Source of the DNA: Nocardia arizonensis
GTDB taxonomy: Bacteria; Actinomycetota; Actinomycetes; Mycobacteriales; Mycobacteriaceae
NCBI RefSeq assembly: GCF_001310275.1
Contig: NZ_LGYZ01000088.1
Coordinates: forward strand, 124,001 to 188,000
Length of the DNA: 64,000 nucleotides
Direction of reading: 5' to 3'
The position numbers and the translations under genes are program-made. Below, in pieces: positions 1 through 8,086 of the stretch (position 1 is its first letter; each line of letters starts with the position of its first letter). The notes under the pieces are model-generated. The model worked only from the letters and a program-made list of their open reading frames with translations. It was not told where the DNA came from and made no database searches.

Positions 1-494
1 GTGGCCTTGAGGACGATCTCCATCGCGGCGGAGCGGCCCGCGCTGAGATCGACTATGCAGATATCGAATTCGCGGTCGACGGTCAGCAACAGGTCGGCGC
101 AACGGTCCACGATATCGGTGTTCTTGCGGTGGTCGAATTCCGCGCCGCCCTTGTCGCCGGGGTACAGCACCAACTGACCGCCGCGGCCGCCGAGCTTGCG
201 CAACTCCTGGCGATTGGTCTCCTCACGCACATTGACGCGCTCGGGAGTGTCCACTTTGCCCAGCAGATAGGAATGCATACCGCGGGCGCGTTCCACGCCC
301 GGCGCGGCATCCTCGCGGGGCGGGAGCCCGTGCTCCAGACCGGTGATCTCGAAGAGCGCGCCCGAGGTCGGCGAGCCGAAATCGAAGTCGAGATAGGCGA
401 CGCTGTTCCCTTTCGAGGACAATCGGAAGGCCACATTGCAGCTGGTCACCGACCGGCCGGTGCCGCCCTTGTCCGATGTCGCGAATACGATCAT
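1..494 (-). CDS. SCO2523-family variant P-loop ATPase (C-terminus outside window)
   Basis: ParA/MinD-like protein of the conserved but uncharacterised SCO2521-SCO2525 gene set of actinobacteria. The frame starts at ATG 494 and leaves the window after 164 codons, so only the N-terminal part is visible. It opens with MIVFATSDKGGTGRS: the signature lysine of the deviant Walker A (K9) is kept, but the usual P-loop lysine is arginine (R14). YLDFDFGSPTSG follows where ParA proteins have Walker A prime, and DICIVDLSAG near residue 150 fits Walker B. It starts 4 bp after the stop of the SCO2524-type gene, so the two are surely cotranscribed. Family assignment is from recalled similarity. A role in positioning or scaffolding would only be a guess from ParA. 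Confidence 0.8.
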   Translation of the reverse strand, partial: MIVFATSDKGGTGRSVTSCNVAFRLSSKGNSVAYLDFDFGSPTSGALFEITGLEHGLPPREDAAPGVERARGMHSYLLGKVDTPERVNVREETNRQELRKLGGRGGQLVLYPGDKGGAEFDHRKNTDIVDRCADLLLTVDREFDICIVDLSAGRSAAMEIVLKA

Positions 495-498
495 GTCC

Positions 499-2346
499 TC
501 ACACGTTCCTGTCCGCGTCGTGGCGTCCGATCGTGAGGTTGTCGAGTTCCCGCAGGGCTTCCAGGGTGCGCACCAGCGCGGCGGCGGCGTCGTTGCGGAC
601 CAGCCGCCGCGATTCGTCGATCAGGTTCTCCACCCGCTGCATCGTCCCGGTACTGCGCAGGCCGACACCGACGGTGATGCTCAACAACTCCTGGTCGAAA
701 CGGTGCTCGGCGGTGTCGAGCATGACACGCGCGACCGCTTGCAGTTCCGGCCAGTTCGGCGGCGAGGAGCGGTAGGTGCGCTCGGCGGCGACGAAGCACT
801 CGATGAGCCGCTCGGTCATATACCACGACGGCACGGTCTCGCGCGGGGTGTCGCGACCACCGAAGACCTTGCCCGGATCGTCCCACAGGCCCGGCGCGCC
901 GACATCGAGTCGCCTGCGGAAGAGGTGGTCCATCGTCTCCTTGCACAGGTCCATGAGCCTGTCGCGAGCGGCGACGTTGTTGGACAACCGCGCCGCCTGG
1001 AGCATGCGCTTGAGCAGAACGGGCGCGTAGTCCGACACCTCCCACACCAGCAGCGGGCCGTCGCCGATCTTCTCGGTACCGCGCAGCCGCAGGCGCACAC
1101 CCGGCATGTGCAGCCCCACGGCCGGATCGTCCGCGGTGGGACGGCGGATGATCCGGCCGCGTCCGGCCAATTCGTCGAAGATCGCCACGGCGCGGGTCAG
1201 ATCGTCGTCGGACGCGGTGCGCTCCACCAGATCCTGGATCAGCACGGCGGAGACGATGAGACTGTAGTAATCCGATTGCAGACCGTCGGAGGTGCGCCAG
1301 GGAATGTCTTCGAGCGGCCATTTCCCGTCGCCGAAACGCGCGACGGTGGACCAGTAGAGCTGCGTGAGTTCCCAGCGGGTACGCAATGCCTGGGCCAGCC
1401 GGTGCTGGTGTTCGTCCAGCATCCCCATCTCACCGGCTCGCGGTGAGAAGAGGTCGTTGATGCCGTCGAGGGCGACCATCGTGAAATAGAGATAGGGTCG
1501 GGATTCGGCGATACCCTCCGAGGAGGCTATCGGCGCCTTGATGAACCCGACCGGCGAGGCATCGGTGGGAATGCCCCAGCTCCAACCGCATTCGAACAGC
1601 AGATTGTCGTTCTCCAGCGAAAGGACCGAATTCTCCTGCCCGAGCACGACATCGCTGCGCAGCCTCGCCCGCACCCGTTCCAGGCTGGACTTGATGCCGT
1701 CGACCACCGAGGCCTCGGAGCGGCCCTCGGCATTGAGCATCTTGATGATCGCCTGTCCCTCAGGCGATTTCGGAAACATCGTATTGACGACGAAGCTGCG
1801 TACCAGACCGGTCATGGCCGCGGTCAAGCGGGCGCTGACGCCGGCCTGCAACCGCTCCATCTCCGCATCCGGCCTGCCCTGCCACACGGCGGTGATATGG
1901 TCGCGCAGGAAACGCAGTCCGGCCATGCAGACGGTCAACGACATCGAATACGAGTCGACGACCTGCACCTGCCGCTGTGCCGCCGTCACCGGCCGCTCGT
2001 CCGACGAGCGCAGATAATCGCCGGAGGCGAACGACGGTTCACCCTCCGCGTCGGTGTTGTTGTCGATGTATTCGGTCAGGAGTTTGACCAGGAACGCACC
2101 GCCCAAGGTGCGGCCGCCGACGACTTGGAGAACCTCTTCGACGTCCTTCTCGATCCGATCGGGGTTGTGCACGGCGAAGGTATCGATTTCGGTGGCCGGG
2201 TAGAGCAGGCACAGCAGTTGTTCGGAGTCGCTGATCGAATTGACCCCGCCCTGACCGCCCCACCGCCACGTTCGGCCGTTGTCGAGACACGAGGCGAGCA
2301 TCGCCTCCCAGACCTTCAGAATCTGTTCTCTCGGTTGGATTCTCAC
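499..2346 (-). CDS. SCO2524-family protein of unknown function
   Basis: Large soluble protein of 615 residues with no signal peptide or membrane segment, matching the SCO2524 family by its N-terminus (RIQPREQILKVW, then a SISDSEQLLCLLYPATEI block). No catalytic motif is recognisable; the sequence reads as mostly helical with many Leu, Arg and Glu. I chose GTG 2346 because the family begins MRIQPR and a GAGGA-type ribosome site lies just upstream; the frame is open further upstream to 2430. Its stop lies 4 bp before the start of the variant P-loop ATPase gene, so the pair forms an operon. The 233-bp region upstream holds its promoter. Function unknown; the conserved pairing suggests that it is a partner or effector of the ATPase. 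Confidence 0.8.
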   Translation of the reverse strand: MRIQPREQILKVWEAMLASCLDNGRTWRWGGQGGVNSISDSEQLLCLLYPATEIDTFAVHNPDRIEKDVEEVLQVVGGRTLGGAFLVKLLTEYIDNNTDAEGEPSFASGDYLRSSDERPVTAAQRQVQVVDSYSMSLTVCMAGLRFLRDHITAVWQGRPDAEMERLQAGVSARLTAAMTGLVRSFVVNTMFPKSPEGQAIIKMLNAEGRSEASVVDGIKSSLERVRARLRSDVVLGQENSVLSLENDNLLFECGWSWGIPTDASPVGFIKAPIASSEGIAESRPYLYFTMVALDGINDLFSPRAGEMGMLDEHQHRLAQALRTRWELTQLYWSTVARFGDGKWPLEDIPWRTSDGLQSDYYSLIVSAVLIQDLVERTASDDDLTRAVAIFDELAGRGRIIRRPTADDPAVGLHMPGVRLRLRGTEKIGDGPLLVWEVSDYAPVLLKRMLQAARLSNNVAARDRLMDLCKETMDHLFRRRLDVGAPGLWDDPGKVFGGRDTPRETVPSWYMTERLIECFVAAERTYRSSPPNWPELQAVARVMLDTAEHRFDQELLSITVGVGLRSTGTMQRVENLIDESRRLVRNDAAAALVRTLEALRELDNLTIGRHDADRNV

Positions 2347-2536
2347 CTGCCGCCGTCCTCGAATCCCCTCGTAGCGGGCCGCGCTGGTCCCCTTGTCCGA
2401 AAATGCGACCCGGCGGCATGTTGCGCACAAGATATCACTGTGTCGAGCGCAGCACAGTACCGGAACACAATCGCGCTCCCTGCGTCAACGGTAGCTGAAT
2501 TTCGGTGTCGGCGAGGGGACTTCACGAACCCGATAT

Positions 2537-2574
2537 GGGTCCGACACGGACTCGCGGCGGGTCCGACACGGACC
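2537..2574 (-). terminator. Twin small hairpins after the TIGR02569 gene
   Basis: A perfect 15-bp direct repeat (2537-2551 and 2559-2573) in which each copy is itself an inverted repeat, GTCCG-ACA-CGGAC. It lies 6 bp beyond the stop of the minus-strand gene ending at 2580 and before the SCO2524-type gene. Two tandem hairpins without a U tract fit a GC-rich actinobacterial terminator. A repeated operator is the alternative. Confidence 0.5.
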
Positions 2575-2579
2575 AGCCG

Positions 2580-3428
2580 CTACAGCATCAACCGGACCAT
2601 ATCCGCGGTTCGCGCGAGCCCGGGAAAGGCCCGCGGCGTCGACCGCGGATGCAGTGCGTGCACCGCGAGCCGGAACATGACCGCGCGCAAGAGCATTTGG
2701 GGCCATTCGGGCAGATCGGCCCATCGGTCCAGCAGTCCGTCGTCGGCGCCGCCCCACGCCAGAGCGTCGACGACCACCACGCCCGCCGCCCACGGGGCGG
2801 GCCGCCAATACGGCGTGATGTCAGACAATCCGGGCGTATGGGCCCCTTCGAAGAGGACCGTGCCGAACAGATCGCCGTGCACCAATTGGGCGGGTGTCCG
2901 CACGGGTTTACGCAATGTCGCGAGCTGACCGATCATCTCCATACTGCGCTGACCGTCCGCACTCGTCGGTGGCGGCGTGCCGCCGCGCAGACTGCGCAGT
3001 GGCACCGCCTCCCAGGCGGCGCGGTCGGCCGCCACGAATACGTCGACATCCACCCACGGGGCGACCGGCGGCTGCACCAGGAAGCGCGGGCGCTCGAGTC
3101 CGGCGGTGGCCTGATGCAGGCGCAGCGAGACCGAGACCACCTCGTCGTGACGCGGTTCCGGGGTGCCGTCCAGATAGGTGTCCGCGCGCCAGCCGGAGAC
3201 CACGTAGCGGCCGTCGGTGGCCCGCACCGGGCGCGCCAGTCGCAGGCCGTCGACCTCCAGCGTCTCGCGGATCTTGGCCGACCAGGCCGCTCGCGCGTGA
3301 TCGGCGACCGGACTCAGCACCACATCGCCCAGACGCCACCCGCCGTCCCAGTCCCCGAGTGACACCGGGACCACTTCGCGCAGACCGAAGGTGGCACGCA
3401 CGTGCTCGGGAGGTTCCACAGAGGTCAC
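2580..3428 (-). CDS. TIGR02569-family conserved actinobacterial protein
   Basis: Protein of 282 residues matching the TIGR02569 family, a hypothetical family restricted to actinobacteria (Rv3205c type). Visible features are a VHGDLFGTVLFEG segment about two thirds along, followed by DITPYWRPAPWAAGVVVVDALAWGG. The HGDL plus later D pattern resembles the catalytic region of aminoglycoside phosphotransferase-like kinases, so a small-molecule kinase fold is plausible but unproven. Start is uncertain: GTG 3428 (V-T-S-V-E-P-P) or GTG 3419 (V-E-P-P) both fit, and upstream residues to 3488 look non-coding. It lies downstream of moeZ on the same strand, the same arrangement as in mycobacteria. Confidence 0.75.
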   Translation of the reverse strand: MTSVEPPEHVRATFGLREVVPVSLGDWDGGWRLGDVVLSPVADHARAAWSAKIRETLEVDGLRLARPVRATDGRYVVSGWRADTYLDGTPEPRHDEVVSVSLRLHQATAGLERPRFLVQPPVAPWVDVDVFVAADRAAWEAVPLRSLRGGTPPPTSADGQRSMEMIGQLATLRKPVRTPAQLVHGDLFGTVLFEGAHTPGLSDITPYWRPAPWAAGVVVVDALAWGGADDGLLDRWADLPEWPQMLLRAVMFRLAVHALHPRSTPRAFPGLARTADMVRLML

Positions 3429-3519
3429 GGCCGTACGGTACCGCCGGTCCGCAGCGCCCCAACGGAGCCACACCGACGGTCCGCGCACCCGTGACCCGGT
3501 GCGCGGACTCGCCGTCGGG

Positions 3520-4704
3520 TCAGTAGACCGGCAGTGACTTGTCCACCTGGTTGGCCCAGGCGACGATGCCGCCCTGGACGTGCGAGGCGTCGGCGAAACC
3601 GGCCTTCTTCAGCGCCGCCAGCACCTCCGCCGAGCGGATTCCGGTCTTGCAGTGCAGCACGATCTGGCGGTTCTGCGGCAACTCCGCCAACGCCTCCCCG
3701 GACAGAATGCGGTCCTTGGGGATGAGTTTGGCGCCCTCGATGTGCACGATCTCCCACTCCACGGGTTCGCGCACGTCGATGAGCTCGATCTCCTTACCGG
3801 CGTCGAGCAGTTCCTTGAGCTCGCGGGCGGTGATGGTGGAATCGGCCGCCGCGGCCATGCCCTCCTCGGAGACCACACCGCAGAACGCCTCGTAGTCGAT
3901 CAGTTCGGTGATCGACTGCCGTTGCGGATCGCGGCGCAGCTTGATGGTGCGGTAGCTCATGTCGAGTGCGTCGTAGACCATGAGACGGCCGAGCAGCGGG
4001 TCGCCGATGCCGGTGATCAACTTGATGGCCTCGGTGACCATGATCGAACCGATCGAGGCGCACAGCACGCCGAGAACGCCGCCCTCGGCGCAGGAGGGCA
4101 CCATGCCGGGCGGCGGGGCCTCCGGGTAGAGGTCGCGATAGTTGATGCCGCGATCGTCGGGGGCGTCCTCCCAGAACACCGAGACCTGACCCTCGAAGCG
4201 GTAGATCGAACCCCACACGTACGGCTTGCCCGCCAGCACCGCCGCGTCGTTGACGAGGTAGCGGGTGGCGAAGTTGTCGGTGCCGTCGACGATCAGGTCG
4301 TACCGGGCGAACAGGTCGACGGCGTTGTCGGGCTCCAACCGGATCTTGTGCAGCTCGACGGTGATGCCGGAGTTGATCTCGAGAATCGAGTCGCGGGCGC
4401 TGTCGGCCTTGGGGCGGCCGATATCGGATTCGCCGTGGATGATCTGCCGTTGCAGATTCGAGGCGTCGACCTCGTCGAATTCGACGATGCCGAGGGTGCC
4501 CACCCCGGCGGCGGCCAGGTAAAGCAGGGCGGGCGAGCCGAGACCGCCCGCGCCGATCACCAGAACCTTGGCGTTCTTGAGCCGCTTCTGCCCATCCACG
4601 CCCAGATCCGGGATGATCAGATGGCGGCTGTAACGGGCGATCTCCTCGGTAGTCAGCTCCGCGGCCGGCTCGACGAGCGGCGGCAGGGACCTCGCTGATG
4701 ACAC
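3520..4704 (-). CDS. moeZ: Adenylyltransferase/sulfurtransferase MoeZ
   Basis: Activates ubiquitin-like sulfur carrier proteins by C-terminal adenylation and transfers sulfur to them, serving molybdopterin, CysO and thiamine-type pathways. The 394-residue protein has an N-terminal ThiF/MoeB domain (GAGGLGSPALLYLAAAGVG, then DNFATRYLVND and a CAEGG cysteine) and a C-terminal rhodanese domain (about 285-394) with the active-site loop HCKTGIRSAEVL. Length matches mycobacterial MoeZ. GTG 4704 is chosen because GAGGAG sits 8 nt upstream; the open frame before it to 4764 has no such signal. A SigH-like promoter candidate lies about 60 bp upstream (4763-4788). The zinc cysteines of classical MoeB are not obvious. 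Confidence 0.95.
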   Translation of the reverse strand: MSSARSLPPLVEPAAELTTEEIARYSRHLIIPDLGVDGQKRLKNAKVLVIGAGGLGSPALLYLAAAGVGTLGIVEFDEVDASNLQRQIIHGESDIGRPKADSARDSILEINSGITVELHKIRLEPDNAVDLFARYDLIVDGTDNFATRYLVNDAAVLAGKPYVWGSIYRFEGQVSVFWEDAPDDRGINYRDLYPEAPPPGMVPSCAEGGVLGVLCASIGSIMVTEAIKLITGIGDPLLGRLMVYDALDMSYRTIKLRRDPQRQSITELIDYEAFCGVVSEEGMAAAADSTITARELKELLDAGKEIELIDVREPVEWEIVHIEGAKLIPKDRILSGEALAELPQNRQIVLHCKTGIRSAEVLAALKKAGFADASHVQGGIVAWANQVDKSLPVY

Positions 4705-4762
4705 GTCCAGGACTCCTCGAATCGAAATTGGCCGATGACGGCGCGGCATGTGCCAGATGTGC

Positions 4763-4788
4763 AACGCCGGGAACCGAACCGTTCTTCC
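4763..4788 (-). promoter_or_regulatory. Candidate SigH-type promoter of moeZ
   Basis: On the minus strand GGAAG (4784-4788) is followed after exactly 18 nt by GTT (4763-4765), preceded by C. The known SigR/SigH consensus is GGAA(T/C)-N18-GTT, so there is one mismatch, in the fifth base of the -35 element. Transcription would begin about 50 nt before the moeZ start. From memory, the mycobacterial moeZ homologue belongs to the SigH regulon. Confidence 0.45.
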
Positions 4789-4831
4789 CGAATATCGTCG
4801 CGCACCGGCGACCGACCGCCGAATCCGGCCC

Positions 4832-6001
4832 CTACCCGCGCGGATACGGCCAGGGGTTGAAGCGGCAGCGTTTGCCGTCCATCGGCACGACGCCGTCGGG
4901 ATCGAGCGCGGCGATGTCGTTGTTCTTCACGCCGAAGGTCTGCTGCATCATGATCGGGGCGAGTCCGCCGTCGGTCTCGCACGGCTGATGCTGGTGGTAG
5001 CCGATGGCGTGGCCGACCTCGTGGTTGATCAGGTACTGCCGGTAGGAGCCGATATCGCCCTCGTAGGCGGGCGCGCCGCGCACCCAGCGCACCTCCGAGA
5101 GCACCACGCGGCGCAGATCGGCGTTGAAGCACGAGGAGTCGATGGGGATCTCGAATCCGCACGCCTTGCGGGTGGAATCGCGCGAGGTCAGGGAGATGCG
5201 GAAATCGGGTTCGCCGCGATCGATGCGGCGGAAGGCGAACTTCTTGTCGTGCGACCAACTCTTGGGATTGGCCAGGGTGCTGTCGACCATCGCGGCCACC
5301 GCGGCGTCACCGCCGAATCCCGAGGTGTCGACCTCGTCCTCGATCTCGATCGTATAGCTGAAACGCAGCTCGGCTCCTTCGCCGATCTCCGCGCCCGTCC
5401 CCGGCACCACATGCCAGGTGCCCGCGCCGAATTCGGTGAACGGCCCGCCGTCCGGGAGTGCGCCGGTGGGCAGATCCGACGGGAAGTGTCCGTCGCCGGG
5501 CGGGGCGCCGATGATGCCCGCCGAGGCGGCCCGCGGACTGAGTCTGCCGAATCCGGGTGCGCCTGCCGCGCCCATCGGCTCGGGTCCGCCGTTGACGGCG
5601 TCCACGATCACCAGCACGGTCACCACGAACAGCACCGGCAGCGCGTACGCGCGCCAGCCGTAGGTGGAGATGAACCGGCCGAGCGCGCTCTGCTTCTTGA
5701 CTTCCCGCTCCGGGGACCGGGACCTGCCCTCGCCGGGGTCGGTGGGGTCCCAGCGGGCGCGAAGCGGCTGATGGGACCGAGCGGGCGGGGCATAGAGATC
5801 GGGTGACCGGTAGAGCTCGATATCGCCCCCCGCCGGAGTTGCGGCGGTTGCAGCGGTTGCAGGGGTCGCAGAAGACGCGGAAGTCGCCGACTCCGCGCCG
5901 ATGCCTTCGGAGCCGCCCCGGGTCCGCCTCCCTCGACCGGCACGCGGCCGGCCTTTCGCGGAGTCGGAGTGCGGGTCGGAGCTTGCCACGGAGTCCGACA
6001 T
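4832..6001 (-). CDS. DUF3152 membrane-anchored metalloprotease-like protein
   Basis: Protein of 389 residues (Rv3207c type). Residues 1-115 are a disordered Ser/Ala/Arg-rich cytoplasmic region, 118-135 a single membrane segment (LPVLFVVTVLVIVDAV), and the rest an extracytoplasmic domain. HEVGHAIGYHQH at 327-338 is a full zinc-metalloprotease motif of the HExxHxxGxxH type, so it probably acts on a cell-envelope protein or peptide; the substrate is unknown. Cysteines in SSCF, QPCE and KRCR may form disulfides. ATG 6001 is the first start; the 304-bp space to the divergent TetR gene holds the promoters. Separated from moeZ by 127 bp. Confidence 0.85.
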   Translation of the reverse strand: MSDSVASSDPHSDSAKGRPRAGRGRRTRGGSEGIGAESATSASSATPATAATAATPAGGDIELYRSPDLYAPPARSHQPLRARWDPTDPGEGRSRSPEREVKKQSALGRFISTYGWRAYALPVLFVVTVLVIVDAVNGGPEPMGAAGAPGFGRLSPRAASAGIIGAPPGDGHFPSDLPTGALPDGGPFTEFGAGTWHVVPGTGAEIGEGAELRFSYTIEIEDEVDTSGFGGDAAVAAMVDSTLANPKSWSHDKKFAFRRIDRGEPDFRISLTSRDSTRKACGFEIPIDSSCFNADLRRVVLSEVRWVRGAPAYEGDIGSYRQYLINHEVGHAIGYHQHQPCETDGGLAPIMMQQTFGVKNNDIAALDPDGVVPMDGKRCRFNPWPYPRG

Positions 6002-6145
6002 TACGGTTCCGGCGGCGCGGGAGCGAATGGGGTCACAAATGCGACGGCCGTCGCGCCCGGACGTCGCGGGTCACCACACCGGGGGTTCTCACGGTCCAAA
6101 GCGACCCCCGGCAATAGCGTGTGCCCGCGTGTGCGCAAGATAGTG

Positions 6146-6161
6146 GTGTCATCGGTGACAC
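6146..6161. promoter_or_regulatory. Palindrome GTGTCA-N4-TGACAC
   Basis: Perfect 6-4-6 inverted repeat in the space between divergent genes, 145 bp upstream of the TetR start and about the same distance from the DUF3152 start. It has the form of a dimeric repressor site and could control either gene. Confidence 0.45.
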
Positions 6162-6233
6162 ATCCGGTGACCGTCTGCGATATACCTCACGGTGTGGACA
6201 TCATGCGCGACCCGGATCGGCATGAAGGCCACG

Positions 6234-6261
6234 ACCGGGTATCGTTCATGGGATACCCGGT
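6234..6261. promoter_or_regulatory. Perfect 28-bp inverted repeat, candidate TetR operator
   Basis: Arms ACCGGGTATC (6234-6243) and GATACCCGGT (6252-6261) are exact complements around an 8-nt centre. The element lies 45 bp before the ATG of the TetR gene, where its promoter should be. GTATC/GATAC half-sites at this spacing are typical of TetR-family operators, so autorepression is the simplest reading; a leader hairpin is the alternative. Confidence 0.6.
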
Positions 6262-6305
6262 GCACGACATCACTTTTTCATCGGGGAATCGACTGGGAGA
6301 CCGAA

Positions 6306-6995
6306 ATGACCGACCTCGTGGACCGGATGACGCCCCGCAAAACGTCGTCCGAGGCCATGGCACCGACGAAACGCGGTACCCGTCTACCGCGCGACGAACG
6401 TCGCCAACAGCTACTCCATGCGGCTAGCGAGGTCTTCGTGCTACGCGGCTATCACGCCGCGGGTATGGACGAGATCTCCCAGTGCGCCGGTGTGAGTAAG
6501 CCCGTGCTGTACCAGCACTTCACCAGCAAACTCGAACTGTACCTGGCCGTGCTCCAGAACTACGTCGACATGCTGGTGTCGAGCGTGCGCCAGGCGCTGC
6601 GTTCGACCACCGACAACCGTCAGCGCGTTCGCGCGGCCGTCGCGGCCTATTTCGACTTCGTGGACAACGAGATGCAGGGCTTCCGCCTGGTCTTCGAATC
6701 CGATCTGACCAGCGAGCCGCAGGTCCAGCGTCGGGTCGAGCAGGCCACCGAAGCCTGCGTCGACGCGGTGTTCGACGTGGTCGCGCACGATTCCGGCCTC
6801 GATCCGTACCGGGCCCGCATCCTCGCCGTCGGCCTGGTGGGCGCGAGCCAGTTCACCGCCCGCTATTGGCTGGAGGCGGATCGGCCCATCCCCAAGGACG
6901 AGGCCGTGGACACCACCGTCGCCCTGGCCTGGGGCGGCCTGTCGCACGTACCGCTGCATCCCATCGACGGAATCCCGCGCACCCTCGGTTCCTGA
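6306..6995 (+). CDS. TetR/AcrR-family regulator (Rv3208 type)
   Basis: Transcriptional repressor of 229 residues. The N-terminal helix-turn-helix is clear: RDERRQQLLHAASEVFVLRGY, then MDEISQCAGVSKPVLYQHF; the remaining helical domain should bind an unknown ligand. ATG 6306 is chosen because GGGAG lies 6 nt upstream (gactgggagaccgaaATG); internal ATGs follow at codons 8 and 19. Length equals the mycobacterial homologue. Divergent from the DUF3152 gene, and followed by a hairpin terminator shared with the convergent DUF3107 gene. A perfect inverted repeat 45 bp upstream is a likely autoregulatory operator. Confidence 0.9.
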   Translation: MTDLVDRMTPRKTSSEAMAPTKRGTRLPRDERRQQLLHAASEVFVLRGYHAAGMDEISQCAGVSKPVLYQHFTSKLELYLAVLQNYVDMLVSSVRQALRSTTDNRQRVRAAVAAYFDFVDNEMQGFRLVFESDLTSEPQVQRRVEQATEACVDAVFDVVAHDSGLDPYRARILAVGLVGASQFTARYWLEADRPIPKDEAVDTTVALAWGGLSHVPLHPIDGIPRTLGS

Positions 6996-7041
6996 CCCGG
7001 GTCGGTCTCGGGCGCCGCCGAAACCGCGGCCCGAAACGAGC

Positions 7042-7081
7042 GAGCCCCTGAACCCGACCGCGAGGTCGAGCACAGGGGCTC
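7042..7081. terminator. Bidirectional hairpin between TetR and DUF3107 genes
   Basis: Arms GAGCCCCTG (7042-7050) and CAGGGGCTC (7073-7081) enclose a second small stem CGACC/GGTCG. It lies between two convergent genes (stops at 6995 and 7101) and can serve both. Confidence 0.75.
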
Positions 7082-7100
7082 TCGTTCGTTGTGGCGGAGG

Positions 7101-7334
7101 CTAGATCGCGGCGAATCCCACGCGACCCGCGGCCGGGGTGCCGATCTCGACGTAGGCGACTTTGGACGCCTGGATCAGGAACTTGCGCCCCTTCTCGTCG
7201 GTCAGCGAGACCACGCCCGAATCGCCGGCCAGCGCACCGGAGACCAGCGCCTCGACCTCGTCCGGGGTCTGCGCGCTGTTGATCACGAGCTCCCGCGGGC
7301 TATCCGAAATACCGATCTTGACCTCCACGGCCAA
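7101..7334 (-). CDS. DUF3107 protein (TB9.4 type)
   Basis: Small acidic protein of 77 residues (MAVEVKIGISDSPRELVINS at the N-terminus), matching the DUF3107 family found next to the same TetR gene in mycobacteria. No catalytic motif; the pattern of alternating strands with one helix (TPDEVEALVSGALAG) suggests a compact alpha/beta fold, perhaps for protein binding. ATG 7334 has a good ribosome site, GGAGG, 8 nt upstream. Function unknown. It shares a terminator hairpin with the convergent TetR gene. Confidence 0.85.
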   Translation of the reverse strand: MAVEVKIGISDSPRELVINSAQTPDEVEALVSGALAGDSGVVSLTDEKGRKFLIQASKVAYVEIGTPAAGRVGFAAI

Positions 7335-7434
7335 CCTCCGAACTAGAGTCCTGTGCTTGTCGGATCAAGGCTAGTCCAGGGCGGGGGTGGCACGGCAGAC
7401 GGCCGCCTGCGCTGTCAGCGAACGACACGCCCGC

Positions 7435-7986
7435 TCACTTCGGCTCGACCAATTCGATCTCGAGTTCGATCTTGACCGCGTCGCTGAGCATGCCGGGCAT
7501 CGCGGCGCCGACGCCGAAGTCGGTGCGCTTGACGGTGCCGGTGGCGGAGAATCCGGCGTGCCGCTCGCCCTTGCCGGGCATTTCCCGGACGCCGCCCCAC
7601 TCGACCTCGAGCGTGACCGGTTTGGTGACCGCGCCGATGGTCGCCTCGCCTTCGACGGTGAAGGTCTCGGCGATCCGCACCGGGGCAGGCGCCCGGAAGG
7701 TCATGGTCGGGCGGTTGGCGACGTCGAGGAAGTCCGCGGTGCGAATGTGGTTGTCGCGGTCGGCATTTCCGGTGTCGAACGAGTCGAGGTATATGGTCGC
7801 GCCGATACGTGCCGCACCGGTCTCGTCGACCACGAATTCGGTCTCGAAGCGGGTGAAGCCACCGCGGACCTTGGCGATGCCGAGATGCCGCACGGTGAAG
7901 GCGACCGAGGAGTGCAGCGGATCCAGTGCCCAGGTGCCGGGGGTGAGAGTCGTTGTGGCGAGCGCGGTTTCGGATGTTTCAGTCAT
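7435..7986 (-). CDS. YceI-family lipid-binding protein
   Basis: Protein of 183 residues with the YceI signature throughout: TWALDPLHSSVAFTVRHLG near the N-terminus, then the IYLDSFDTGNADRDNHIRTADFLDV block and DFGVG near the end. YceI proteins form a lipocalin-like barrel that binds isoprenoid or other long-chain lipids. There is no signal peptide, so this copy should be cytosolic. It is divergent from the XRE-type regulator starting at 8087, with 100 bp between, which suggests that the regulator may control it. Not part of the mycobacterial order at this place. Confidence 0.9.
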   Translation of the reverse strand: MTETSETALATTTLTPGTWALDPLHSSVAFTVRHLGIAKVRGGFTRFETEFVVDETGAARIGATIYLDSFDTGNADRDNHIRTADFLDVANRPTMTFRAPAPVRIAETFTVEGEATIGAVTKPVTLEVEWGGVREMPGKGERHAGFSATGTVKRTDFGVGAAMPGMLSDAVKIELEIELVEPK

Positions 7987-8086
7987 GCCCCGACAATCGT
8001 CGGGTGATCGCCGGTTAACCAGACCGCCGTTATCCTGGACCTCTCAGGGCGCGGCTATGTATCCGCGGACAGGGCACCATGGGGTG

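Larger units (their letters stand above)
6002..6305. other. Divergent promoter region between the DUF3152 and TetR genes
   Basis: A 304-bp gene-free stretch containing two inverted repeats listed separately (6146-6161 and 6234-6261) and no convincing small gene. Both promoters must lie here. Confidence 0.7.
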
